A DNA stretch of 64,000 bases from Hanleya hanleyi (taxonomy: Eukaryota; Mollusca; Polyplacophora; Lepidopleurida; Hanleyidae): assembly GCA_036873755.1 (NCBI GenBank), contig JAVTVY010047915.1:62001-126000 (forward strand), read 5' to 3'. The notes under the pieces are model-generated. The model had not been told where the DNA came from and did no database searches. It saw only the letters and a program-made list of their open reading frames with translations. Of the stretch, positions 43,088-56,290 are shown piece by piece (positions within the stretch are counted from its first letter, which is position 1; each line of letters begins with the position of its first letter). The position numbers were made by a program, and so were the translations under genes.

Positions 43088-46000
43088 GTGGCAGTCCAAC
43101 GCAGCGACCTTTGGATGACATGGCCTTGAACCTATCCCATGAAGCTGTGCATGAGGCACTATCGGAGATCATCCAGGAGCAGGCTGTACAGACAGTCGTG
43201 TCAGAAATCTCGATGGACTTTGTGTCAGGGAATTTATCGATGGATGGTGGCCAATCCAGCGACAGCTCACAACTTTCCTCCGACAAAGAGGATCAGGAAG
43301 GGGAGCAGGAATTTCGAGCATCCATCTCGGGACTGTACCCTGAGACATACGGTGGACTATCCGATGTGGACTGGAATATTTATACTTCAAACGAGTCTGA
43401 CAATAATATCACTCCAAGATCTGCAGCGAGTTCTGGTGATCGAGACACCCCTAAAGGTGGTCATTACAATGTTAGTGAGGAAATCATAGGGTCAATGGAG
43501 TCCCGATCTTCTGGAAATGCTGACAAACCAAAGGTGGACAATGACCATATTAAGAATCAAGATCATTCTGAAGTTGATCAGGGAGAAAAAATGGCTGCTA
43601 TATATGGTACACATGACATTATTATCGTGGGCAGTTCTGGTCTTCGAGATAGAATCGCTGTTTCACCTGAAAATGTTATGATGGACACTCCTGATGATGA
43701 AATGTCTACCATGAGAAGATCTGAAAATGTTCCCATGGGAAAATCTGAAAATGTTACCATGGGAAGATCTGAAAATGTTACCAATAGAAGATCTGAAAAT
43801 GTTCCCATGGGAAAATCTGAAAATGTTAACAATAGAAGATCTGAAAATGTTTCCATCGGAAGATTTGTAAATGATCCCATCAGAAGATTTGAAAATGTTA
43901 ACGATGAAAGAGCTGAAAATGTTACCAATGGAAGAGCTGAAAATGTTACCAACGGAAGAGCTGAAAACGTTACCAATGGGAGAGCTGAAAATGTTGGCAA
44001 TGGGGGAGCTGAAAATGTTACCAATGGAAGAGCTGAATATAGTACATGTACCAACAGGAGATCTGAAATGTTTGAACATAACAACCGTAGTGAGACAACA
44101 AGTTTGTCTGGGGCCAAATCTCACTCTTCAGCTTCTGCTCTGAGTTTCTTAAGGCAGGTTGTCGGAGAAGAGGATAGATTGGACCAATTACAGATAGCTG
44201 AGAGCACAACTGCTGGATCAACAAATGTTACAAAGAGAGTTTCTGTGCAGGCCGGGGAAGAGAAAAAAATGCTAGACTCGAGCCTCAGGTATACACATAC
44301 ATCGCAACAAGCAATTAAGAGGACTGGTTCAGAGAATGATCCAACTGTGATCACCTGTACAGGGTTTGATACATATGATGGAAGAGGTGGTGGCTATGAT
44401 ACATGTCTTGATCAAAAGTCTGAACACGATGTTTCTACGCAGTCGGGAAGAGGGAGTGGCTCCAAGTCCGCGAGCTTGTCCGAGGATTATAATGTCACAA
44501 AAAATGAGGGAGATGAACATAATCGAACTGGGAGCACTTTTGATTTTTCACGAGAGAATTCCAATGTCTCAGACGTTTTGAGTCCAGATGGGAAAACAGG
44601 CAACAACCCCGAGAAGATCTGTCTAACAGAGACAGAAGAATTGCTAACAAGAGCTCCTCACGACACGGATTGGACTGCAAGGTCAGCTACGAGTCTCCAT
44701 GGTTACGCCCCAGATTACATCTCTGTGGAGGAGAGAGAACATCTCCTGTTTGATAGAGATGCTTCATCACTGTCTGCCACCAGAGGGAGCTTAGATAGAG
44801 AAGAAGACAGACTGAGCTTCACACATCTTGAACAGGCTGATAATTCTGAGTATTTGACAGAAAATACTCAGCAGAAAGAGATTCCATTTCTTTCTTCTCA
44901 GGCTGAGAGCCAAGACTTAGAGAGTCCAATCAGAGGTGAAAGTGAGCCATCCATGGGTGACAAATCATCCCCATCAGACTGGAACACCAGCAGTGAACGG
45001 TCCTTAAGAACTCAAGACTCAAAGATTTTGGAGCAAAGCAGTCATGTAGGTGCTAGAGAGGATACTTCGAGGGGCAGCTTCACAAGTAATTTTAGTGAAA
45101 AGAGTTTGTCAAAAAGAGACTTTGAATTACTCGAGCAAACTGACAACTCCGACTATCAACCAAGACAAGAACACCAGACAGTAGGTCGTCCAAATACCAG
45201 TGGACAGTCCAGCATTACGAGTGTTCAGTTGCCGACATCTCGGGAAAACTCATGCAAAAGTGGTCACGCCAGCATTGCCAGTGAGGAGCGTCCTTCAGGG
45301 AGCAACTTTGGTTGCCTAGAAGATGATGAGGGCCTTGACTATATACAACCGAACCCAGTCACAAGGGGACCATTGTTGTCACCCAACGCGAGTGGCCGAT
45401 CTAGTACACCGACGAGTGAAACCTTGCAGCCGCCAGACATCGATAGCTTAGTTCATCACATGGATCTGGATCTCAGAGAAGAGGAATCTCGCTTGTCATT
45501 GCCAGCAGAAATAGAAAACAACCATGAAAGCATTGAACGATCCAGACACTCGTTGCCGAGTAGCCTGAACAGCTACACCTCTCTTCAACAACAGCAGGAT
45601 ATGACACGGTTTACGGCACGAAGCAAGAGTTCAACCTTTGGATTGGTCTCTCCTCTCAACGTTACAGCCAATGTTCATGAGCTGAATGCTACTAAATACC
45701 AGTTGGAAAAGTCAGCTAAATCTCGCAGTGCCGAAAGCATTCTATCCCTGCCGAGTAAAGAAGTTGATGGTATTTTCTCAAGAACTGATATCATTCAGAA
45801 AAATGATAGTAACAATGACGTCGGTACAGTTCGCAGCAGGAGTGAAGCTGTGCAAGCCGCAAGTCATATAATCTCGAGTCCACTGCAAAGAAGTGTATCT
45901 GGTGGATCAATGTCGCTACTTTCAGGGAGTAATTTGTCAGATTCTGGTTCAAGACTTGTAAGGAGTAGATCCTGTAATTCGCCTCTTGCCAGGGTTGACT

Positions 46001-47705
46001 ATCTCCAGGTCCAAGATACTGTGGAGAACAGGTCGTCTACAATAATGGCTTGGAGAGATGATCCACACTCTAGTGTGTCTGGTAGAAAGGAGGTGCATGC
46101 CAAAGGTTCATCTGATATGATCCCAGTCGAGTCATGGGAAGATAGATCAGCAGAGCAAAATATCACCACTCGGGATTTCAGATCATCCAGCAGATTTTCT
46201 CCCGAGTCTCAAAATTCTGAGCGGGACTTGAGTGACCTGGAGTTCAAGAGGCTATCCGCTGGAAGCCCAAACTCTGATTTCTTGTCCAGAAAAGTTGAAA
46301 GTCTTCTGAGTAACACCGCTCACCTTGCGGACCATGTATCCTCTGCCAGTAAAAACAACGAAACCAGTGTGCCCCTGACTGAACAAGCCGTCACCCCACG
46401 AGATAAGTTAGACTACGATTCTCTGCACCGAGAGCTGGATGAGATACAGGACAGCTTAAAGACTTCAGGTTCCTACTCCAGTCATGTGACGATAGAGGGT
46501 TCCTACCCCAGCCATGTGACCATGGAGCGCCTTGAAATGGGAAATAGCACGATGGACACTACACCACCAAAGCTCTCTCACAGAAGCGTCAATGACATCG
46601 GTAGCCCAACCTCCACCTCTGACCTAGATTTATCTCGCCGTCGCTTTTACTGGGACTATGGGGCAGACATTGGGTATACTGACGGACAGGCAAGGTTCAT
46701 AGGGAACATTAAAGATATCACAGGCACAGAAGAAAACTTATCACTGTCCAGAACTCAAGGGAACGAAACGCCAAAAAGTTTCAGGTCAAATGAGCAGGGA
46801 CACTGTTCAATAGATCGAGACAGAGCCAATGAAACATGTGGTACTTTGACAGATCACGAAGAAGAAACTTTAGATGAGTCAGAAAATGACCCCACTGTTC
46901 TCGATGAAACCGTTGGCAGACTGACCACTGAGCAAGAATTTAAAATCCAGAAACAACTTTCCTTGCTGAGGGAAACTGAGGCCTTGATCCAGGAAAACAG
47001 GTTGAGAAAAGATGCTGCAAAAGAATGCAGAGCTAAAACCAATTCCACACAGGTAAAACAAACGGTTAACTCACTTCTGTGTTTGGATGACCCACACAAA
47101 AAAGTGGTAGATATGCTACACGAAGTTTCTGCTGAGGAAAAGGTCTTACTACATCAGGCAACTGAACGGCGGCGTGATGCTGATGGCGGAAGGGAGTCTG
47201 ATTCCAGTTATACTAGTTTTTCAAGAACGCCCACGCTGTCCCCACGACGTGGTATTACCGTCAGCCCTAGATTCAACAAGAGCCGTAGCCCAGATCGCTA
47301 CCTAAACTCACCCACTCTACAGAGGATCCTACAGAAAAATGCTACACTCGACCAGGCTCATGATAACCATTCACAAGCATTGAGCAGGAATCCATTTACA
47401 CCGTCAGATTACCGGTCAACCCTGCATAATTACGGGGCGGAGTCTTCCTCTGCTTTCAGCAATGCCAAAACTTTCTTATCAGGTCAGTTGGAGAAAATGT
47501 CCACCCGTCGGTTTGACCAGAGCATCGAGCTCCGGTCACCAATCCGCAGAGCCATCGACTGCTATCCTGTGTATGGAGCTGGACGACCAGACGGTCAAGA
47601 GTCAGAAGAAGATGGCACTCGTCCGAATATTCTCAAAGAAACCCAGGTGGACAATGGTCAGCAGGAAGACCGTGAATCCCAGAATGTTACTGGACAACAA
47701 CACAG
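43088..47705 (+). CDS. Host gene, giant exon (1539 codons)
   Basis: The acceptor TTTCACTAG and phase 1 to 2 join it to its neighbours. It starts GGSPTQRPLDDMALNL and a predicted amphipathic helix (HEAVHEALSEIIQEQAVQTV). Residues ~211-325 (43720-44070) are about 15 copies of an 8-residue unit, consensus ENVTNGRA. A long Ser/Glu/Asn-rich disordered region follows, with recurring D-x-W and SxxSLxR motifs. Near the end is a coiled-coil candidate (EQEFKIQKQLSLLRETEALI, 46930-46990) and an SP-rich basic segment (TLSPRRGITVSPRFNKSRSP). No catalytic domain is seen. The helix could dock a partner protein; this is inference. Confidence 0.9.
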
Positions 47706-47879
47706 GTTAGATATATGATTTAGTGAGTGAGTTAGTGTTTTACATCGCATTCAGCATTATTTCGACCATATATCGACGATATAACGAACTACGATATAAT
47801 GATCAGCTGGACATGTGCAACTATACATATGCTGTAGACATGGTAGAGGAATTAATCTTCCCCTTATTGTGGTCATTTA

Positions 47880-49075
47880 ACATAAAAAGTTCTGTTAGGT
47901 ATACCTGTAACATAAAGAGTTTTGTTAGGAAAATCTGTAACATAAAGAGTTCTGTTATGTGAACCTGTAACATAAAGAGTTCAGTTCATGTAACATGAAG
48001 AGTTCTGTTATATGAACATGTAACATGAAGAGTTCTGTTATATGAACATGTAACATGAAGAGTTCTGTTATATGAACATATAACATGAAGAGTTCTGTTA
48101 TATGAACATGTAACATGAAGAGTTCTGTTATATGAACATGTAACATGAAGAGTTCTGTTATATGAACATGTAACATGAAGAGTTCTGTTATATGAACATG
48201 TAACATTACATGAAGAGTTCTGTTATATGAACATGTAACATGAAGAGTTCTGTTATATGAACATGTAACATGAAGAGTTCTGTTATATGAACATGTAACA
48301 TTACATGAAGAGTTCTGTTATATGAACATGTAACATAAAGAGTTCTGTTATATGAACATGTAACATTACATGAAGAGTTCTGTTATATGAACATGTAACA
48401 TGAAGAGTTCTGTTATATGAAAATGTAACATTACATGAAGAGTTCTGTTATATGAACATGTAACATAAAGAGTTCTGTTATATGAACATGTAACATTACA
48501 TGAAGAGTTCTGTTATATGAACATGTAACATTACATGAAGAGTTCTGTTATATGAACATGTAACATTACATGAAGAGTTCTGTTATATGAAAATGTAACA
48601 TGAAGAGTTCTGTTATATGAACATGTAACATTACATGAAGAGTTCTGTTATATGAAAATGTAACATGAAGAGTTCTGTTATATGAACATGTAACATTACA
48701 TGAAGAGTTCTGTTATATGAACATGTAACATTACATGAAGAGTTCTGTTATATGAACATGTAACATTACATGAAGAGTTCTGTTATATGAACATGTAACA
48801 TTACATGAAGAGTTCTGTTATATGAACATGTAACATGAAGAGTTCTGTTATATGAACATGTAACATTACATGAAGAGTTCTGTTATATGAACATGTAACA
48901 TAAAGAGTTCTGTTATATGAACATGTAACATAAAGAGTTTTGTTATATGAACATGTAACATAAAGAGTTCTGTTATGTGAACCTGTAACATGAAGAGCTC
49001 TGTTATATGAACATGTAACATAGTGTTCTCTTATGTAAACATGTAACATGAAGAATTCTCTTAAACAAACCTGTA
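47880..49075. repeat. Intronic minisatellite, 30/35-bp unit
   Basis: Units of TGAAGAGTTCTGTTATATGA + ACATGTAACA (30 bp) alternate with a 35-bp variant carrying an extra TTACA. About 35 copies are present, most nearly identical between 47990 and 48960. The unit contains an imperfect palindrome (GTTATATGAACATGTAAC). Confidence 0.92.
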
Positions 49076-49238
49076 AGTTAAAGACGTGTTATATAAATTC
49101 AACATGAAGATGAATTTCCCATTCATGCAATCATAAAATTACCACTTTTTGTATTAGAATTATGTTCACTGTATTCTGACATTGCTTAATATTATGATTT
49201 CTACTGCTGTATGACTGACATTGTGTTTACCTGTCCAG

Positions 49239-49373
49239 GACTGCTATTCAGACGGACGATGGGAGGGAGAGGTCTGGCCGCCCCAACCCAACAGGATCAA
49301 TGGAGGAAGGCCTACCTATAACTGGGAGGACTGTGTCTACCTCGGATAGGCGTACAGCAACATCTAGTTTACG
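49239..49373 (+). CDS. Host gene, short exon
   Basis: Phase 2 to 2, acceptor CTGTCCAG, donor GTAAAT. The frame joins both neighbours and codes TAIQTDDGRERSGRPNPTG... and ends in a Ser/Thr/Arg-rich stretch (TSDRRTATSSLR). No domain. Confidence 0.78.
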
Positions 49374-49661
49374 GTAAATTTTTATAATATTTAGTCCTGT
49401 CAAATTTGACTTCAGGTTATTGTCAATGTCATCATCATGTATGTCCATTCTTAAGTATGTCTGCCTATCACCATTCCACCATATTATCTTTACACCACAT
49501 GTGAATGTAGTTATAGACCAGGAACACCTTACCTTGGTCATCTACCATCTGTTACTTCTTACCACCATACATGTACAATTTTCTTAAAATTTCTTACTTA
49601 TTTCTTATTTTTTTAGAAAGTATATTTGATCAGAAAAACATATCTTTCTCGTGCAAGGAAA

Positions 49662-50438
49662 AACTAATTATGCCCCAGCATTTAAATAGGTCGGTTGAAT
49701 GTCCAGGTTAATTCTGAAGGATGAAGGTGTCTCCAAATAGGTCGAAACATATATTTCTCGTGCAAGGAAAAACAATCAATGGGAGATGGACAAAAAATTA
49801 TTTCTTAAAAAAAAAAAGTTTTGACCTATTTGGAAAAAATTAAAAGTTTTTCCAAGTTTAACAGCTTCAAAAATGTTTTTCAAAACATCCATTTGTGTAG
49901 TTAAACTCCATTGTCTTCTCTTCTCACTGTATGTACTATCTTGAAAGATTTTTATACATGTACTATGATTAGAATGCCTCAGCTTGCACAATTTGCTTAG
50001 CACATGTGAAGATCCTTGTAAAGATGACATCTTACATGCTAACATGCCTAAAGCAGGATTGTGGATGATTATGCTGACTATGTATGTCAAATATGAGGTC
50101 ATCTGTCCAGTACTTGGTGAGATATCATCACTGAGATGACCCACAGACAGACATTCTGGAGATATTTTATGGAAGAATACAGAAAACAAAATATAAAAGA
50201 ATTAATTTGCATTGTATTTGATAAGCATTTGCAGGGTAAGCATTGATAAGCATTAGCATAAGCAAGGATTGCCAAATATGAGGTGCAGGACTTTATGAGA
50301 TATCAGTACAGACAGACATTGACAATAATATACAGAAAAAAACCCCATACAATATCACTAACCATCCAGACACCTTCATCCTTCATAATTAACCTGGACA
50401 TTCAACCGACCTATTTAAATGCTGGGGCATAATTAGTT
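49662..50438. mobile_element. DNA transposon with ~72-bp inverted repeats
   Basis: AACTAATTATGCCCCAGCAT (49662-49681) and the following ~55 bp, which include GGTCGGTTGAATGTCCAGG, are mirrored at 50367-50438. No transposase is present. A 28-bp segment (ACATATNTTTCTCGTGCAAG...) occurs both in the left flank (49638) and inside the element (49745). Confidence 0.7.
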
Positions 50439-50913
50439 CACCTCAGCAACTTTGATGCCAAATAATTTTTGCCAAGGTGAGTTTTCCTAATTGTGAGGGC
50501 TGCAGCTTCTATGATGAGGATTATGGTTTGGCTACTTTGGAAGTTTTTACACATGTACATACTGGTTTTTCTTTTTTCTTTTTTTCTGTCTGTCTATCCA
50601 CGCTGATAAGTACGGGGCATACATTTGCACTACTCTGATGACAATGCACAGAGCTCAGTAGAATGGGGTTACCTCTCTAAAACCTCTGTTGTTATGAGAT
50701 CAAATTTGAACCACCTTAAAGATTTTCAGCCTTGAAAATAAAAGGATTGAAATAATATGTATTTGTTAATTTGGGGAACACCATAGCACCCGCCTCATAT
50801 GAGAATCAGCACTATATTGAGACACCCTATGATGCGGCTAGACTGTAGACTTTAATTTGGTAATTTATCCTACCTCCTGTTGTGATGATAATATATGTGT
50901 ATCATGATTTCAG

Positions 50914-51020
50914 GGAGATCACGCCTGGGTTATCCAAAGGTGATCCAGAACAGAAGTACAGATCATCAGTACCAGAGTACAGTACACCCAGCCCAGCTCA
51001 TCAGGCGCCTCTCTACTCAC
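50914..51020 (+). CDS. Host gene, short exon
   Basis: Phase 2 to 1, acceptor ATTTCAG, donor GTCAGT. It codes EITPGLSKGDPEQKYRSSVP and EYSTPSPAHQAPLYS, a low-complexity linker. Confidence 0.75.
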
Positions 51021-51076
51021 GTCAGTATTATAACACGCTACCAGTTATTCTCATCAGTACATTAACAGTACTTATA

Positions 51077-52545
51077 CAGTACAAGGCAGAAATAACTTGT
51101 TCATAAACGCGAGTAGAACGCGAAGTAATCGGGACTGACCCGCGCTAGTTTATTGAAGAAGTCGCGACTATAAATTTCGGAACACGCGGTTTAGACCCGA
51201 CTGCTTTCTGTAAACGCGTGAGCGTGTAAAAGCGGCCGATGTCGCTATCGACGCGATCGTCTCGGGTTTTAGCGCGATCCACAGGCATATTTCGAAAGGG
51301 ATTACTTTATTGATCGCGTCAGATGGAGTCTTGTTGGCCGAACAAGCCAAGATTGACCGCCACGTAAGAAATTCCCCACACAGTAAAATGTTCGCCGAGT
51401 GAAAGCTCATTGATAGTCCACACCATTCAATAACGAAATAATCGGAAATATAAGTTCAAAGTTTATTAAGAATCATACTATAAACGTATAAGAAGTTTAT
51501 TTTGTTGAAGACGTACCTTCATTGTGATGGAAATTGAGAAAATCAGCGAAGAATTTGCCGTTTTTTGAACCATCTTCAGCGTCATCGAAATCTCATTTCC
51601 CGCGGTAGAATGTGGGAGATATTGGCCTCATTCCAAAGGCCATTTCCCCCACTTTCGACCTATGATGAGTGATTTAACAACTAACAAAGAAATCAAGAAG
51701 AATTTGATTGAATAGACATGTCCTTGTCATGAATATTCGTTCGATAAAACAAGGTCGACTGAGCTGGTTAATACCGCGAAGCTGATTAGTTGAGAATGAG
51801 GTCATCGTAGGAGAGTCTGTGAGACAATCGCAGCGATTGACCGGCTGTCTGTCTGTATGCCGGTCTTCAGTGCCGAGTGAATTTATCGCAGAGAAAATGC
51901 CTCAGTTGGAAACTTTAGCGAGCCGACTGTTGGATTTACAATGGAAATAAAGGGTTTCTCCGATTTATATGTCGGATTAAAACCCACAAAGATGATGTAC
52001 TGGTATTTTAGCACGATCGTCCGCTTGAATTGAGCGAATCGTGATGAGATTTGTTATGAAAATTATCGTTTGGCTGGGACATAGACGCAAGGTAATGCTC
52101 ATTGTTGCCGAAATCAATTTTTTTCTCGCCTGGTCTGGTTTTATTTTAGACACAAAAGGGCAGATATTTTCAAAGACAGATTAATTAAAGTGTGGGCTTT
52201 CTGAAAATATATATATTTAGCGGGGTATCAATCAAGCTACATGCAAATATATTGCTTCAAAAAACACGGTCCATAACAAAATCCTCCCGCATGCATTCAT
52301 CTGAGCATACAAGGCTGACAAACGAGACTATCGGCAAGTAGCAAAGGAACTCGTTTATTTACAACACGCGACTTGTTCTGATCGCGTCATGCAGTTACGG
52401 CGTACCGTCGACGCGTTTCAGTCGAGATTATGCTTTTGTTTTTGCGCGATTTAGGCGAGTTTTCAGGCTGCGATTAATAAATTATAGTCGCGAAAACGAT
52501 TTTTTTCACTCGCGTTTATGAGCAAGTTATTTCTGCCTTGTACTG
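51077..52545. mobile_element. Tc1/mariner-like non-autonomous transposon
   Basis: 1469 bp. CAGTACAAGGCAGAAATAAC at the left is the exact reverse complement of the right end. The match continues through CTTGYTCATAAACGCGAGT, and TA flanks both ends (51075-51076, 52546-52547). The interior is rich in CGCG motifs and has inverted AGTCGCGACTATAAATT/ATTATAGTCGCG segments near the ends. No transposase frame is present. Confidence 0.75.
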
Positions 52546-52873
52546 TATGTCCAATGTAACTACTGACCGAGGCAGTGTCCCTCCATCTCTACTCAATTTC
52601 ACTTAAATCAAATTGAAGAACACAGATATTGCATCTTACAATAGCGTTATAAAGACCGTGTATGACCACGTTATCTCACATATGCTTGTTGACGTCTGGA
52701 TGAGCCAGTCATAGGATTTCTTTCTCAGTCAGATTTCTATTGGCATGGCCTATGCCCAAGTTCCATTTAAGACCTCTGCAAACTTATTAAGATTGTTCAT
52801 ATCTGTAACCATGGTAACAACACCATCTATGTTGTATGGGATATTAATTTGAATTGTGTGATGATTATTGTAG

Positions 52874-53009
52874 GGGATCAGAAGATTTCTCCTCTGACCA
52901 GTGAGCCAGCCAGCAGTCCAAGTGACATCAGTACCACCTCCCCGTCTGACTCAGACTACAGCGCTGCCCGGCGTAAACGTGACCTTACCTCTCGTCACCG
53001 ACCGTACAG
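52874..53009 (+). CDS. Host gene, short exon
   Basis: Phase 1 to 2, acceptor ATTGTAG, donor GTTAGA. It codes DQKISPLTSEPASSPSDIST and a basic end (RRKRDLTSRHRPYR). Confidence 0.78.
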
Positions 53010-53039
53010 GTTAGATATCTAACTAGAACTTTGTTACGT

Positions 53040-53390
53040 TTTCAGCGATGGTTGTATTTTCTACCATTGTTTCCGCCAATGTCAGACACATTTATTTTTC
53101 TGCCATAGTTTCAGCCAATGTCTGACATGTTTTCAGCCATAGTTTTAGCCAATGTCTGACATGTTTTCAGCCATAGTTTCAGCCAATGTCTGACATGTTT
53201 TCATTCATAGTTTCATCCAATGGCTGACATGTTATTTCAGCCATAGTTCCAGTCAATGTCTGACATGTTTTTATAGCCATAGTTTTAGCCAATATCTGTC
53301 ATAATTTCTGTCAGTGTCTGAAATGTTTCCAGCCATGCTCTCATGCAATGTCTGGCACATTTTTAGCCATGGTTTCAACCTTAATCAAGG
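53040..53390. repeat. Degenerate ~34-bp tandem repeat in intron
   Basis: About eight units of CAGCCATAGTTTCAGCCAAT followed by GTCTGACATGTTTT, with substitutions and small gaps. Confidence 0.7.
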
Positions 53391-54446
53391 AAAACATTGT
53401 GTTCTTAGATTTTGTGTATTAACAACTTTGATCAAGGTTTGTTTCAAATTATTTTAAGTCTGAATTGTTGAATTTACATCAATCAATGTGACTCCTGATT
53501 TTTCCAACATGTTCAGGCCATCCGTCCACCTATCATACAAGTGCTAACAAATTGCCTGATTCACATCATATCATGAAGCAGAGAAGGAATGACTAAGTCA
53601 CTTTTTGATTATTTATTTTTGCATGAACAAGTCAAGAATTTTACATGAATATGGACTGATCATTACCACTTAAACCAAACGTATTACAATGAACATTTCA
53701 ACAGGTCCACTTTGGTCAATGATCGGACCCAATTAACAGCACATTATATATATACAGCATACAACACTCAAGATACACAAAAAGCTAAATAGAGCAAACT
53801 CAAAAACATAATGTGCAACAAATCAAGCCAGCGTTCTTGCCATTAATCCAGCATAAAATACATTAGTCATTACAGCTTACTCGGAACATTTTGTCAACAT
53901 TAAATTTTATCAACACATTTTGCAAACAGAAAGCCTTCGAAAAAAAGCTGACATCACATGATGCATTGTGTTGGGGGTACGTAATTTTCCTTAATTCGGG
54001 TTTTTGGTGAATGTATGAAATTTGATGTGTGTCCATCAACAGGGTTCTGGATTTCCTTGAATTCTGAGAAAATAAATTCCAGGACCTGGAAATCCTTCAA
54101 TTCTGACAATATTTGTAAAGTTTACATGGAAAAGTCCTTGAATTTTATTGTCCTCTCTCCTCCCAAAATATCTGCCACAGTTAATTAATTGCCTTGTCGA
54201 GCTTACGATTGCAGGCTGTGAATGCGTTCGATATAGGTTCAGCACTGTCCTCCCATATGGCCATTATGTCAAAACCGATAATAAACGGACAGTCGCAAGT
54301 TTAATGAATGAAAATTCAGTTAAAGGTCCTAGAAAGAGGTTGCATGGACCTGGAAAAGTCCTGAAATTTTGTCTTCCGCAAAGGGTAGGAACCCTGTATC
54401 TAGCCACAGCTAATGTAATTGTTGTTGTATTATTATTATTATTCAG

Positions 54447-54544
54447 ACCTCTTGGCAGTAAGGAGGTGTATTACACAGAGAGTGAGACAGATGACAAGAC
54501 GTCCGTGGCTGACAGCGTCACAACCATGGAAAGTACACATGCAG
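54447..54544 (+). CDS. Host gene, short exon
   Basis: Phase 2 to 1, acceptor TATTCAG, donor GTTTGT. It codes PLGSKEVYYTESETDDKTSV and an acidic/serine continuation. Confidence 0.78.
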
Positions 54545-56157
54545 GTTTGTACATGTAGTTTCTCTAAATGCCATGAGAGTGCATGAAAGGTGAAACATTT
54601 TACAACACTGGTCTCAGTGGCTTCCAGGCATTGATTTTACTTGGTAATCCATCAAGTTTTCACAATCTGTAGGACAATAATAGATGTAGATGTACAAGAA
54701 GGATTTGTAGAATCTCTCTGGATGTTGAGGGGAAGTACGGCCAGCAGGCTTCTAGCTGTCTTACCGTTCAGTAGTGTAAGGTGTCACAGAAGCAGTCCCA
54801 GTTGTCCATGTTCAGGGTCAGGGGGGACTCAGTGTTCTCAATAATGTGTGTCAACACATTTTTCCCTTGACCAAGAGGAGTAAGTAATCCTAATTTTGTC
54901 GATAATGTGATGTAAAGTATTAGGAAAGGCTGTTAGTTGTTGACATAGAATTGAGTGTGTCAAATTCATAACATACGGAGATTTAACACATATCACTGTC
55001 CCAAATCAGCTGCTCTTCTAGAAAATGAATACAATACAATATAATTATTAGAAAAAAAGTAAGGAAGTCTTTTGTTTCTGGATAAAGAACATTAAAAAAA
55101 GTGGTGTGGGGAGACATGTTTTTGTTTGTAGAAAAGCCCCTCGGTCATATAATTCATAGTATGTGATGCCCCGACCTGGAACATTCATTTCCGCACACAT
55201 TGTCAACATTAACAGACTTCAAGAACACTGAATACCTCATTACAGACAAATTCAATCTTGATAATGGTGATTATCTCACCTTACGAAGTTAGTGGAGATA
55301 TTGGGAGAGGGAGTGTTGGTGTCCCTTCCCTAGAAAGGATAAGGTTTTTGGTTTAGCAAATTGAAAAAAAAATCAAGAAAAATTGAGAACAAAATAATTT
55401 AAAAAATATGGAAGGTGGATATTCCACCAGGGGGGGGGGGGGGGCAGTTATGGCACTACCCCAGGGGATTCTATGGGTTCTGCAATGTTAAAATCTAAAT
55501 GATAGACTTTTTTTGTTTAGCTCAAAGTGCACATATGTACATGCATAGAAAGTTTGCTACAGTTGTCAGCTGTCAATGGATGATTATGAAACTTGGTACA
55601 CATGTTCCTTATGATTATGAAACTTTGTACACATGTTTCATATGATTAGAGGATGTTCCTGTGCTATTTGTTTTCCCTAAGTGGATTATTAAGCAAAATA
55701 TGGTCGATTGAAAACAGATATTTCAGCGCCATTACAGCTAGAAATAGGATGTCATGTCAACCCCAGTCACGTGTTCATGCATCCGATAAGAAGCTAGCCA
55801 GCCAGACTGTTTGGCCTGGGGTGTTCATAGGGGATTCCTCTGCACACTTGTCTTCCTCTTAACTGTGATCTCCTCTGCATGTGGGCGATAAAAACATTTA
55901 AAAAGCAAAATTGAAGCTTTAGAGTGTAAACACACACTCGGACACATCAGTCAGCAATATTTGATGAATACTAATACATGTAGTTCCTCACTGACATGGA
56001 TAAGAAAAACAAATGAGCTGTCAGAGCAAACAATAGGTGATGTATTTAACAGCTTCATTAATCCAGTTAACAGTATTGTTTAGTGACACTAACTGGGACA
56101 CGAATGATGTGAGAAATCAGATTGACAGAGAGGACAGATCAGTGTAATGTTTATCTT

Positions 56158-56290
56158 TGTCAGCACAGATTGGCGTGTCCGCAATCCACTCGGTTCAGAT
56201 GCACTTTTCTGTACAAAATGCATATTTTTTGTAACGAAGCATGCATTTTGTATAGAATAATTTCATTCGCGGACATGCTGAGTGCTGACA
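56158..56290. mobile_element. Small foldback element
   Basis: TGTCAGCAC...GTGTCCGC at the left mirrors GCGGACATG...GTGCTGACA at the right. An inner palindrome pairs TGTACAAAATGCAT with ATGCATTTTGTATA. Confidence 0.5.

Noticed and set aside
43578..44124. Two minus-strand frames of 179 and 153 codons
   Set aside because: Mirror images of the ENVTNGRA coding repeat on the + strand.
47955..49049. Minus-strand open frames of repeated HITELFMLHV-type peptide
   Set aside because: Produced by the 30-bp intronic minisatellite; no start context, and the frame is lost at the 35-bp variants.
54038..54400. Possible hAT-like element with CAGGGTTC ends
   Set aside because: Only ~8 bp of the ends match and no duplication was found; the internal similarity (GACCTGGAAAAGTCC-type) is too short.
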